Origin: Nesterenkonia sandarakina | Lineage (GTDB): Bacteria > Actinomycetota > Actinomycetes > Actinomycetales > Micrococcaceae | DNA: 64,000 nt | Direction: 5' to 3' | NCBI RefSeq assembly: GCF_013410215.1 | Contig: NZ_JACCFQ010000001.1 | Coordinates: 1,054,001-1,118,000 of the forward strand | Part shown: piece by piece, positions 25,186-32,673 of the stretch | Layout: each line of letters begins with the position of its first letter | Numbering within the stretch: position 1 is the stretch's first letter | Program-made: the position numbers and the translations under genes | The notes under the pieces: model-generated | What the model saw: the letters and a program-made list of their open reading frames with translations, nothing else | What the model was told of the DNA's origin: nothing | Databases searched by the model: none

Positions 25186-25782
25186 TCAGAAACCGCCTCC
25201 CAGGATGCCCGAGGGCAGGTTCAGACCCAGCGCGACCCCGAAGGCCAGGTACACCACGGAGCTCATGAACAGCCCCACCAGCACGTCGAAGAGCGGCCGG
25301 CGGGACCCGAAGCCGCGCGCGGCGCACCAGAACAGCAGCCCGCCGGCGAGGATCCAGCCCAGCCAGGGCAGCAGCACGGCGAAGGCGAGGAAGCCCCCGA
25401 CCGTCCAGCCCAGCGCTGTGAAGTCGGAGTGGAACCGCCAGGACCGCCCGGACGCGTTCTCTGGGTGCTCAGGGTGCCGCAGCACCCCCAGGGCGATGAT
25501 CCCGGCCAGCACCAGTCCCAGCACCCCGAGGATGCCGGGGAAGAACTGCGGACCCGGGAAATCGGCGTCGCCGGCGTCCATTCTCGCCACCCCGATGAGG
25601 ATGTAGAGGCTGAACCCGGCGATCACGGCGGGCATGATCAGCCCGGAGCGCCCGTACCAGAAGGTGCCTTCCCCGGCGGGGGCCGGGCCTGGCAGGTCGG
25701 ACTTCTCGGCAGGCGCGCCGGAGCCGACCGAGGCCGAGGGCTCCTCGTGCGCCGCAGCGGACGCTGGCATCGAGCCGCTCAC
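25186..25782 (-). CDS. tctB: Tripartite tricarboxylate transporter small permease TctB
   Basis: A 198-residue membrane protein with four helices after a 45-residue Ser/Ala/Pro-rich cytoplasmic lead. FPGPQFFPGILGVLGLVLAG and the later LPWLGWILAGGLLFWCAARG match TctB. The GTG at 25782 overlaps the tctC stop (GTGA), which sets the start against longer in-frame options. The long polar N-terminus is unusual but not unique. It partners TctA. Confidence 0.85.
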   Translation of the reverse strand: MSGSMPASAAAHEEPSASVGSGAPAEKSDLPGPAPAGEGTFWYGRSGLIMPAVIAGFSLYILIGVARMDAGDADFPGPQFFPGILGVLGLVLAGIIALGVLRHPEHPENASGRSWRFHSDFTALGWTVGGFLAFAVLLPWLGWILAGGLLFWCAARGFGSRRPLFDVLVGLFMSSVVYLAFGVALGLNLPSGILGGGF

Positions 25783-26795
25783 TGTTCCATCTCCTCGAAC
25801 AGGCCGCCGATGCGCTCGGTCTCCTCGGCGATGTACTGATCCAGCTCCTCGCCCTGCAGGGGTGCCTCGCGCCAGTAGTTCCGTTCCACGGTGGCCTTCC
25901 ATTCCGGGGTCTCAACGGCCTCGTCGATCACCTCGGTCAGGGCCTGGACCTCCTCGTCGGTGGCGCTGGGCGGGGCGAACAGCGCCCGCCAGTTGGTCAG
26001 GGTCACGTCGTAGCCCTCCTCGGCCAGGGTCGGGATGTCATCGACCCCGTCGAGGCGCTCCTCGGCGGCCACCCCGAGCACCCGCAGCCGGCCGGACTCG
26101 ACCTGGGGGTACATATCAGCGAAGCCGCCCGCGGCGGCGACGGCGGTCCCGTTGAGCAGCGCCTGGATCGCTTCGCCGCCACCGTCGGAGGGGATGTAGG
26201 TGGTCTCGCTGGGCGCGATGTCCGAGACCAGAGCGATCTCGGTCATCACCAGCTGGTCGAAGGAGCCGCCGCCGGTCCACGGCGTGCCGCTGGGGTCCTG
26301 CTGCCACGCCTCGACCAGGTCTCCCATGGTCTCGTGGGGTGAATCGGCCGGAACCACGACGATGTCGTACTCCTCGAGCACCTTGGCCACCGGGGTGACG
26401 TCCTGGAGCCGGGAGGGGGTGTCGAACTGGATCTGGGCCGCGATCTGCCCGGTGCCGCCGACCATCAGGTTGTTCGCCTCGGGCAGCTGTGCGACGTTGC
26501 CGATGGCGATGGTGCCACCAGCCCCGGGCACGTTGATGACCTGGACGTTGCTGACCAGATCGTTGGTCTGCAGGCTCTGCTGCAGCTCCCGCTGGAAGGT
26601 GTCCCAGCCGCCGCCGGCCGCCGCCGGTGCGATCAGCGTCATGTTCCCGCGCACATCGGTGCCCCCGGAGGCGGACTGGATGGAGAAGAACGAGGCGGCC
26701 GCCACGCAGCCCACTGCGACGACGGCGAATGCTCCGGTGAGGATCTTCTTGGTGCGCGATGGCGGTGCGGCATCTGGTATGGCCTGCTGGGTCAT
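25779..26795 (-). CDS. tctC: Tripartite tricarboxylate transporter receptor TctC
   Basis: A 338-residue extracytoplasmic receptor of the Bug/TctC family. An N-terminal membrane segment (about 19-42) follows a basic region; a cysteine in VAVGC is only a weak lipobox, so secretion or an uncleaved anchor is also possible. The binding-protein signatures VINVPGAGGTIAIGNVAQL and GTPWTGGGSFDQLVMT, and the hinge after GGFADMYP, are visible. It leads the operon, and its stop overlaps tctB. There is no adjacent two-component tctDE, so regulation is unknown. Confidence 0.9.
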   Translation of the reverse strand: MTQQAIPDAAPPSRTKKILTGAFAVVAVGCVAAASFFSIQSASGGTDVRGNMTLIAPAAAGGGWDTFQRELQQSLQTNDLVSNVQVINVPGAGGTIAIGNVAQLPEANNLMVGGTGQIAAQIQFDTPSRLQDVTPVAKVLEEYDIVVVPADSPHETMGDLVEAWQQDPSGTPWTGGGSFDQLVMTEIALVSDIAPSETTYIPSDGGGEAIQALLNGTAVAAAGGFADMYPQVESGRLRVLGVAAEERLDGVDDIPTLAEEGYDVTLTNWRALFAPPSATDEEVQALTEVIDEAVETPEWKATVERNYWREAPLQGEELDQYIAEETERIGGLFEEMEQ

Positions 26796-27059
26796 CAGTT
26801 CCCTTCGGCGCCGATCAGCGTCACTGCGGATCGGACTCTCTCGTGTAGTGCGGCGCGCACCGGATCGTCAGTGACCGGTGTCACGCCATAGGGCGGTATC
26901 CTACACAGGTCGCGCAGCGCTCTTGCAGTCCCGAGGTCAGACTTCCACTTCGTGGTCGCTGCAGCGGATCGCGCGGATCTTCGACACCGCATTCGCGCCC
27001 TCTCAGACACCCCCTCGACCCACGCTTCGACCCCACCTTCGATCTCCAAGGAGCACCTG

Positions 27060-27425
27060 ATGACCGTTCTCGTCGCCGGCACCGACACCGCCGAGGGGCA
27101 GGCCGCCTACGCCTACGCGCTCCAGGAGGCGGCGCGACGCGGTGAAGAGCTGCTCTACTTCGGGCTCAGCGGAGAGCAGCCCTCCCCGCAGACTGCCGCC
27201 GAGGCCGGAGTCCAGCAGAGCTACGCGCAGCCGGACGCGCGCGGCAAGGACGGCATCGGGGACCTCCTGGACACCGCCGAGCGCACCGGGGCCTCGGTGA
27301 TCGTGGTCGGGATCCGGCAGCGCACCCCGGCGAGCAAGTTCATCATGGGCTCCGCGGCGCAGCAGATCATCCTGCAGGCCAACACCCCGGTGCTCTGCGT
27401 GAAACCCGGCATGAAACCCCGCTGA
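27060..27425 (+). CDS. Universal stress protein (UspA domain)
   Basis: A 121-residue single-domain Usp. It opens with MTVLVAGTDTAEGQAAYAYAL, contains DTAERTGASVIVVGIR and ends with the ATP-binding-type pattern SKFIMGSAAQQIILQANTPVLCV. AAGGAG at 27048-27053 sets the ATG at 27060. A TATCCT at about 26895 could be the -10 of a transcript with a long leader. The stop is three bases from that of the convergent hydrolase gene. The probable role is stress survival; its regulator is not visible. Confidence 0.88.
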   Translation: MTVLVAGTDTAEGQAAYAYALQEAARRGEELLYFGLSGEQPSPQTAAEAGVQQSYAQPDARGKDGIGDLLDTAERTGASVIVVGIRQRTPASKFIMGSAAQQIILQANTPVLCVKPGMKPR

Positions 27426-27428
27426 GCC

Positions 27429-29186
27429 TCACTCCCAGGACGGGTTCTGGGTGTCGATCTGCTCGACGACGGTCTGGACCGCGTCCAGCTCAGCCTGGCT
27501 GCGCCCATGTCCGGGGAGCACCTGCGCCCACCCGTCCACGGCGACGTCGCCGAAGTTATGGCCGTGGCTCGGCGGGACCGCCTCGCTGACCAGCATGTCC
27601 GCCACCAGGTGCGCGAAGGTGACCCCCGGGATCCAGCGCATCGAATCGCTGACGTCGGGGCCGCGGCCCCCGGCGGCTGAAGGCCCCTGGAGCCATTCCG
27701 GGGACCTCAGGATCACCGCAGGGTCCAACCAGGTGATCGGATCGGTGGCGTGCTGGAGGTAGCCCAGGCGCGGCTGTTGCCAGGCCCCGCCGAGCGCGGC
27801 GAAGTCACCGGGCTTGGACTGCCAGCGCACCTGCTCGCCCTCCCGGTAGACGGGCTGCCAGACCGGGCTGCCCGGGTCCCGGTTCGCCTGCAGGGTGGCC
27901 CAGGGCTCGGTGTTCGACGGAGGCCCGGTGAACAGGGCCGCGTCGGTGCGGGCCAGCAGGTCATCGAGGTCCTCGAAGCTGCCGGACATGCCCAGCGCCC
28001 CGAGGCTCAGCCCGTAGACCACCAGTCTGGGCCGCTCCGCCTCGGGCAGCTCCCGCCAGCGCTCGTGCACGGCCTCGAAGAGCGCCCGGCTGGAGTCTTC
28101 CGGGAGCTCGGGATCGAACAGGAAGGAGACCCAGCTGGGCTGGGTCGAGTACTGCATCGACGCGCTGGCGACGTCCCCGGCGTAGAGGTACTCCAGGGCC
28201 GCGATCGCCTGCGGCTCGAGCCAGCCCGAGCCGGTGGGTGTGGCCAGAAGCAGCACCTCGCGGTCGAACCCGCCGTGGCGCTCGAGCTCCGCCACGACCA
28301 GCTCGGCGCGGGCGTGGAGGTCCGCACCTTGGGAGAGTCCCGCGTAGACCCGCACCGGCTCCTGGGCAGCGGTCCCGGTCACGGCGCTGATCTGCGCCGC
28401 GCTGGGGCCACCGCCGGCGAAGGCTCGTCCCTGCCGGCCCAACCCGTCCCAGGCCAGAGCGGAGTCCGGGCCCCCGGAGCGGCCGGGGAGCACCGGGGCG
28501 GTGATGCCTTCGGGGGTCGCCGCATCACGGTCCTGATAGACCTCCGCGACGACGCCGAGCCCACCGCCGAGAAGTCCCAGGACCAGCGCCAGGACCGCCA
28601 CCAGGCCGGTGGCATGTGAGGCCCAGCGGGCCTGCCGGAGGGATCCGCCGCGGCGAGCCACCTGAGCACCCGCCGCCTGCCGCAGCGCCCTGATCCCCCG
28701 GACGATGCCGAAGAGCAGCAGCAACGTGGTGAACATGCTGATCAGGAACGCGAGGTGTCCGGCGCCGTCGACCGGTTCCATCTCCACCAGTGCGCGGACC
28801 TCGTTCTGCCAGGACACCACGAGCGCCCCATAACCGAGCACATAGACCAAGAACCCCACCCCGATGGCAGCGGCCAGGCCCGCCGCGCGAAGCGGCGACC
28901 GGCTGCTCTGCGCAGCCGGGCTGGTCCCGGCAGGTGGATCCGTTGCCGCCCCGGAGGCTGACCGCCCACCGTGCACACGCCGGGCGAGGATCCGCGCTGC
29001 GGCACGCACCGCGAACCCGAGCTGGAAGCCGATCATGAACCACAGCCCCGCCATGACCCCCTGGAAGACCGTGGGGCGGGGCACCAGGGAGGGGGTCAGC
29101 GCGAGGGACGCCAGGGCCAGGGCAAGGATCAGGTTGATCAGGTGCGCTCGCAGAAACTCAGCGCCGCGCGCGGAGAACCCCGCCAT
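27429..29186 (-). CDS. Membrane alpha/beta-hydrolase (Abhydrolase_9 family)
   Basis: A protein of about 585 residues. The N-terminal 250 residues contain about five membrane helices (LINLILALALASLALTPSLV first) with Ala/Ser/Arg-rich loops. The C-terminal half is an alpha/beta hydrolase with LVVYGLSLGALGMSGSFEDL (nucleophile Ser in GLSLG) and the terminal HGHNFGD histidine. This matches the actinobacterial family with an Abhydrolase_9_N membrane domain. I place the start at ATG 29186 because AGAGGCGGG precedes it; a GTG at 29210 is also open. The substrate is unknown, and a role in lipid or envelope metabolism is only a guess. Confidence 0.83.
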   Translation of the reverse strand: MAGFSARGAEFLRAHLINLILALALASLALTPSLVPRPTVFQGVMAGLWFMIGFQLGFAVRAAARILARRVHGGRSASGAATDPPAGTSPAAQSSRSPLRAAGLAAAIGVGFLVYVLGYGALVVSWQNEVRALVEMEPVDGAGHLAFLISMFTTLLLLFGIVRGIRALRQAAGAQVARRGGSLRQARWASHATGLVAVLALVLGLLGGGLGVVAEVYQDRDAATPEGITAPVLPGRSGGPDSALAWDGLGRQGRAFAGGGPSAAQISAVTGTAAQEPVRVYAGLSQGADLHARAELVVAELERHGGFDREVLLLATPTGSGWLEPQAIAALEYLYAGDVASASMQYSTQPSWVSFLFDPELPEDSSRALFEAVHERWRELPEAERPRLVVYGLSLGALGMSGSFEDLDDLLARTDAALFTGPPSNTEPWATLQANRDPGSPVWQPVYREGEQVRWQSKPGDFAALGGAWQQPRLGYLQHATDPITWLDPAVILRSPEWLQGPSAAGGRGPDVSDSMRWIPGVTFAHLVADMLVSEAVPPSHGHNFGDVAVDGWAQVLPGHGRSQAELDAVQTVVEQIDTQNPSWE

Positions 29187-29361
29187 GTCGTCCCGCCTCT
29201 CGTGAACCACCTCGGCGCGGCCCTGGACCAGGAGCTTCCAGCCCAGCAGGTCGATCCGTGAGCGAAGTCTAGGCCTGTCGGGCCCGTTGCGGCAGTGCCC
29301 GCTTCAACCCCGGTGAGCCTCACCCGCCCCGGGTCTGCTTCCTCTCACCCGGTCCTGATCT

Positions 29362-29381
29362 GGTCCTGCAGTATGAGGACC
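29362..29381. promoter_or_regulatory. Operator candidate upstream of the two-component operon
   Basis: An inverted repeat GGTCCT-N8-AGGACC encloses TCCTGCAGTATGAG (29364-29377). That 14-mer matches TCCTGCAGGATGAG at 31851-31864, upstream of the neighbouring ABC operon, in 13 of 14 positions. It lies just upstream of, and partly within, the expected -35 region of the PLDc_N-kinase-regulator operon, suggesting autoregulation by the response regulator. Confidence 0.6.
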
Positions 29382-29398
29382 CGCCCAGGCACGGCTTC

Positions 29399-29404
29399 TA
29401 GACT
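29399..29404 (+). promoter_or_regulatory. -10 element of a probable leaderless promoter
   Basis: TAGACT is separated by six bases from GTG 29411. Together with the operator 18 bases upstream it forms a compact regulated promoter without a leader. Confidence 0.5.
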
Positions 29405-29410
29405 GAGACG

Positions 29411-29827
29411 GTGAATCCTCCCGTCTCCGCCGTTGCCGCGCGCCTGCTCGCCCAGAGCAATCCGGTCTGGTCCTGGGCGCTCGGTGTCGCCGCAGTGGGA
29501 CTGATGGTGGCGGCGCTGATGGTGCTCATCCAGGAGCCGCGGCCGAGGGGCCGGAGAGTCGCGATCTGGGCCCTGCTGATCTTTGCGCTGCCCATCCTGG
29601 GGCCTGCGACCTATCTGATCGTCGAGACCATCCGGTACCGAAGACAGCATGGCCGCCCAGAGAAGGGCCTGGTCGAGAAGTACGCGCCCGAAGAGGCGGC
29701 GCAGCGCCGCGCGCAGGCTCGGCGGGAAGCGGCCCGGCCGGAAGGCTCGTACTTCGAGGAGGGCCGCAGCGAGGAGGACCGGCGAGCGAGGGAACGAGGT
29801 GATGACCGTGGCGCCGCTGCTGACTGA
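29411..29827 (+). CDS. Small membrane protein with PLD-nuclease N-terminal (PLDc_N) domain
   Basis: A 138-residue protein with two helices (about 20-42 and 53-72). The segment after the first (GRRVAIWALLIFALPILGPATYLIVE) carries the LPILGP-type motif of PLDc_N, a transmembrane module found alone or before phospholipase-D nucleases. The tail from residue 78 is a charged Arg/Glu-rich helix. It is the first gene of an operon with a histidine kinase, whose start lies inside its last 26 bases. It may act as an accessory sensor or regulator of that kinase, as small membrane proteins often do; this is inference. Confidence 0.75.
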   Translation: MNPPVSAVAARLLAQSNPVWSWALGVAAVGLMVAALMVLIQEPRPRGRRVAIWALLIFALPILGPATYLIVETIRYRRQHGRPEKGLVEKYAPEEAAQRRAQARREAARPEGSYFEEGRSEEDRRARERGDDRGAAAD

Positions 29828-31130
29828 TACCCAGGAGGCCAAGACCCGCACCCGGCAGCGTCTGATCGATGCGCTGGTCAAGGTGCTTCCAGTGCTGGTG
29901 CTGCTGCTCCTGTCCCACTCCGGCGGCATACGCTCCTTCAACGAGATCGGGATCGAGGTCCCCTGGTACGCCGGGATCCTCATCGAGATCCTGTGCATCC
30001 TTCCGCTGGCGTTCTCGCGCACCAATCCCGGGGCCGCCGCCGGGTTCATGGCGGTCTTCTGCGCGGCGCAGCTGCTGATCGGCGCGGCACCGAGCGTCTC
30101 TGCCCTGGCGGTGCCGTTGATCCTCTATGCCTGCGCGAAATACGGCACTCCCCGCGTGTCTTGGAGCTATCTGGCAGTGGCCCTGCTCGGTGCGGCAGCC
30201 CTGGCGGCCTATGTCATGTACGTCGACATGTACTACATGCAGCAGTACGAGTACTACCGGGACTGGTCCGATTCGCTGGCCAGCGCGGCGCTCTTTGCAG
30301 GCTTCGCCGCTGCTGTGTCCCTGGTCTTCTGGCTGGCCGGGCACCTGGCGGGGCGCCGTCGTCGTGAGCTCGGCGCCATCTCCGAGCGCAACCAGCTGCT
30401 GATCCGGGAGCGGGACCAGGAGGCCCGACTGGCCGCCGATGCCGAGCGGATGCGGATCGCCCGAGAGATGCATGACGTGGTCTCTCATTCGATGTCGGTG
30501 ATGATCGCCCAGGCCGACGGCGGCCGCTACGTCCTGGCGCAGAGCCCGGAGCGCGCCGAGCAGGCGTTCACCACGATCAGCCAGACCGGGCGGGAGGCGC
30601 TCACCGAGATGCGCCGGATGCTCGGGGTGCTGCGCGAGGAGGACGGTGCGCTGCAGAAGCGGCCGGCCCCCGGGGTCCAGGACCTGCCGCAGCTGATCGA
30701 CGACGTCGCCGCCTCGGGGCTGCCGGTCCGGTTGCACATGCTCAGCGAATCCATCCCGCAGCTGCCCGAAGGGGTGGGGCTGGCGGCCTACCGGATCGTG
30801 CAGGAGGCGCTGACGAACACGCTGAAACACGCAGGCCCGCAGGCTCAGGCGGAGGTCTGGGTGGCGACGGCGGCGCAGCCTTCGCCGGCGCTGATGCTGG
30901 AGGTCCGCGACTCCGGCCGGGGCTCGGCCGCGACCGACGACGGCGCGGGCTCCGGGCTGCTCGGAATGACCGAGCGCGCCCGGCTCTACGGCGGCACCGT
31001 GACCACCCGCGCCCACGCCGGCGGCTTCGACGTGCTGGCCCGGTTCCCGCTGACCCGTGGAGCCGGTGAGGCGACAGCCAGAACCACTGCCGAGGCGGCG
31101 CCGCCGAACCGCACCGAGGAGACCCGATGA
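29802..31130 (+). CDS. Membrane histidine kinase (HisKA_3, NarL/DesK type)
   Basis: A 442-residue sensor kinase. Five or so membrane helices occupy residues 22-185 with almost no extracellular domain, typical of intramembrane-sensing kinases. A coiled linker leads to the phosphoacceptor region MRIAREMHDVVSHSMSVM (His224). The catalytic domain shows LAAYRIVQEALTNTLKHAG (N box) and GSGLLGMTERARLYGG (G box). ATG 29802 lies inside the end of the previous gene; GTG 29799 is an alternative. The stop overlaps the response regulator (ATGA). It probably senses membrane or cell-wall perturbation. Confidence 0.9.
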   Translation: MTVAPLLTDTQEAKTRTRQRLIDALVKVLPVLVLLLLSHSGGIRSFNEIGIEVPWYAGILIEILCILPLAFSRTNPGAAAGFMAVFCAAQLLIGAAPSVSALAVPLILYACAKYGTPRVSWSYLAVALLGAAALAAYVMYVDMYYMQQYEYYRDWSDSLASAALFAGFAAAVSLVFWLAGHLAGRRRRELGAISERNQLLIRERDQEARLAADAERMRIAREMHDVVSHSMSVMIAQADGGRYVLAQSPERAEQAFTTISQTGREALTEMRRMLGVLREEDGALQKRPAPGVQDLPQLIDDVAASGLPVRLHMLSESIPQLPEGVGLAAYRIVQEALTNTLKHAGPQAQAEVWVATAAQPSPALMLEVRDSGRGSAATDDGAGSGLLGMTERARLYGGTVTTRAHAGGFDVLARFPLTRGAGEATARTTAEAAPPNRTEETR

Positions 31131-31807
31131 CCGGCCCGGAACCGATCACGGTGCTGCTCGCCGATGACCAGGCGCTGCTGCGCGCCGGATTCGCCATGGT
31201 GATCGACTCCCAGTCGGATCTGAAGGTGGTGGAGCAGGCCGGCAACGGTCAGGATGCTGTGGCGGCCGCCGGCGCGCACCGCCCTGACGTGGTGCTCATG
31301 GACATCCGGATGCCGATCATGGACGGGCTGGAAGCCACCCGCAGGATCACCGAGGACCCGGCGCTCTCGAAGACCCGAGTGATCGTGCTGACCACCTTCG
31401 ACACCGACGAGTACGCGCTGCAGGCGCTGCGCGCCGGCGCCTCCGGCTTCCTGCTCAAGGATGTGCTGCCGGAGTCCCTGCTGGAGGCGATCCGCACCGT
31501 CACCGCCGGTGGGGCCGTCATCGCCCCGACCACGACGCGCCGGCTCCTGGACGCCACGCTGCGGGAGCCGCACCACCGTCGCAGTCCCGACGCCGAGCAG
31601 CAGCTCCGGCTGGACCGGCTGACCAACCGGGAGCGGGAGATCCTGCTGGAACTCGCCACCGGGGACTCCAACACCGAGATCGCGCACCGGCTCTTCGTCT
31701 CCGAGGCCACGGTGAAGACCCACGTCGGGCAGGTGCTGGCCAAGCTGGAGGTCCGGGACCGGGTGCAGGCCGTGGTCTTCGCCTATGAGACCGGGCTGGT
31801 CGCCTGA
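31127..31807 (+). CDS. NarL/LuxR family response regulator
   Basis: A 226-residue regulator. The receiver domain has acidic Asp13/Asp14, phosphoacceptor Asp59 in VVLMDIRMPIMDG and the conserved lysine in GFLLKDVLP. The C-terminal LuxR helix-turn-helix reads LTNREREILLELATGDSNTE, IAHRLFVSEATVKTHVGQVL. A 20-residue linker with histidines separates them. It is translationally coupled to the kinase. Twin operator-like motifs upstream of this operon and of the ABC operon that follows are its likely binding sites. Confidence 0.92.
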   Translation: MTGPEPITVLLADDQALLRAGFAMVIDSQSDLKVVEQAGNGQDAVAAAGAHRPDVVLMDIRMPIMDGLEATRRITEDPALSKTRVIVLTTFDTDEYALQALRAGASGFLLKDVLPESLLEAIRTVTAGGAVIAPTTTRRLLDATLREPHHRRSPDAEQQLRLDRLTNREREILLELATGDSNTEIAHRLFVSEATVKTHVGQVLAKLEVRDRVQAVVFAYETGLVA

Positions 31808-31846
31808 GGTCATCCTGGCGGTGCCTCGTCACTGCTGGCGATGGTC

Positions 31847-31864
31847 CTCATCCTGCAGGATGAG
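31847..31864. promoter_or_regulatory. 18-bp perfect palindrome, operator candidate for the ABC operon
   Basis: CTCATCCTGCAGGATGAG is fully self-complementary. It sits 59 bases before the ABC ATPase start, just upstream of where a -35 element would lie. Its right part is almost identical to the motif upstream of the kinase operon, so it is the probable target of the NarL-type regulator. Confidence 0.65.
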
Positions 31865-31910
31865 ACCCAGACCGGCCTGTGGTCCGATGTGGGAGCATAC
31901 CGCTGGTTCC

Positions 31911-31916
31911 TAGTGT
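31911..31916 (+). promoter_or_regulatory. -10 element of the ABC operon
   Basis: TAGTGT is followed by seven bases and ATG 31924. GGAG in between is too close to the ATG to be a normal ribosome site, so a leaderless message is likely. Confidence 0.45.
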
Positions 31917-31923
31917 GGAGAGC

Positions 31924-32673
31924 ATGATCACCACACTGACACCAGCCCTGCGCGCCAGGGCGCTGAAGAAGACCTACGGCTCCGAGGACGCGGCGGTCCA
32001 CCCGCTGCGCGAGCTCTCCATCGAGTTCCCTGCCGCGAAGTTCACCGCGGTGATGGGCCCCTCCGGCTCCGGGAAGTCCACCCTGCTCCACGTGCTGGCC
32101 GGGCTGGACACCGCCGACGACGGCGAGGTGATCCTCTCCTCAGCGCGGGGGGAGACCACCCTGACCGGGCTCAGCGAGAAACAGCTGACCCGGGTCCGCC
32201 GCGAGAGCATCGGCTTCATCTTCCAGGCCTATAACCTGGTCCCGGCGATGACCGCGGAGGAGAACATCCTGCTGCCGATCAACCTGGGCGGCGGATCCGT
32301 GGACCAGGACTTCTACCGCCAGGTCATCGACCGGCTGGGACTTGGTGACCGGCTGGGACACCGTCCCTTCGAGCTCTCCGGCGGACAGCAGCAGCGCGTG
32401 GCCGTGGCCCGCGCCCTGGTGGGCCGACCCGCGGTGATCTTCGCCGACGAGCCCACCGGCAACCTGGACCAGAGCGCCGGGGCCGAGGTGCTGGGCCTGC
32501 TGCGCACCGCGGTGGATGAGTTCGGTCAGACCGTCATCATGGTCACCCATGATGCCAACGCCGCGGCACAGGCCGATCGCACCGTCCTCCTGGCGGACGG
32601 CCGGGTGGCCGGGACGCTGGAGAAGCCCACGCCCGAGCAGCTCGCCGCCGCCCTGATCGAGGCTGGACGATGA
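31924..32673 (+). CDS. ABC transporter ATP-binding protein (MacB/LolD type)
   Basis: A 249-residue ATPase. Walker A is [19 protein letters not shown], the Q-loop region reads [20 protein letters not shown], the signature is [16 protein letters not shown], Walker B is [12 protein letters not shown] and the H loop is [11 protein letters not shown]. The proline-aspartate loop and short C-terminus match the MacB/LolD/FtsE class that energises FtsX-type permeases. It overlaps the permease gene by four bases. With the adjacent two-component system this resembles antimicrobial-peptide or cell-envelope-stress detoxification modules. Confidence 0.92.
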   Translation: MITTLTPALRARALKKTYGSEDAAVHPLRELSIEFPAAKFTAVMGPSGSGKSTLLHVLAGLDTADDGEVILSSARGETTLTGLSEKQLTRVRRESIGFIFQAYNLVPAMTAEENILLPINLGGGSVDQDFYRQVIDRLGLGDRLGHRPFELSGGQQQRVAVARALVGRPAVIFADEPTGNLDQSAGAEVLGLLRTAVDEFGQTVIMVTHDANAAAQADRTVLLADGRVAGTLEKPTPEQLAAALIEAGR

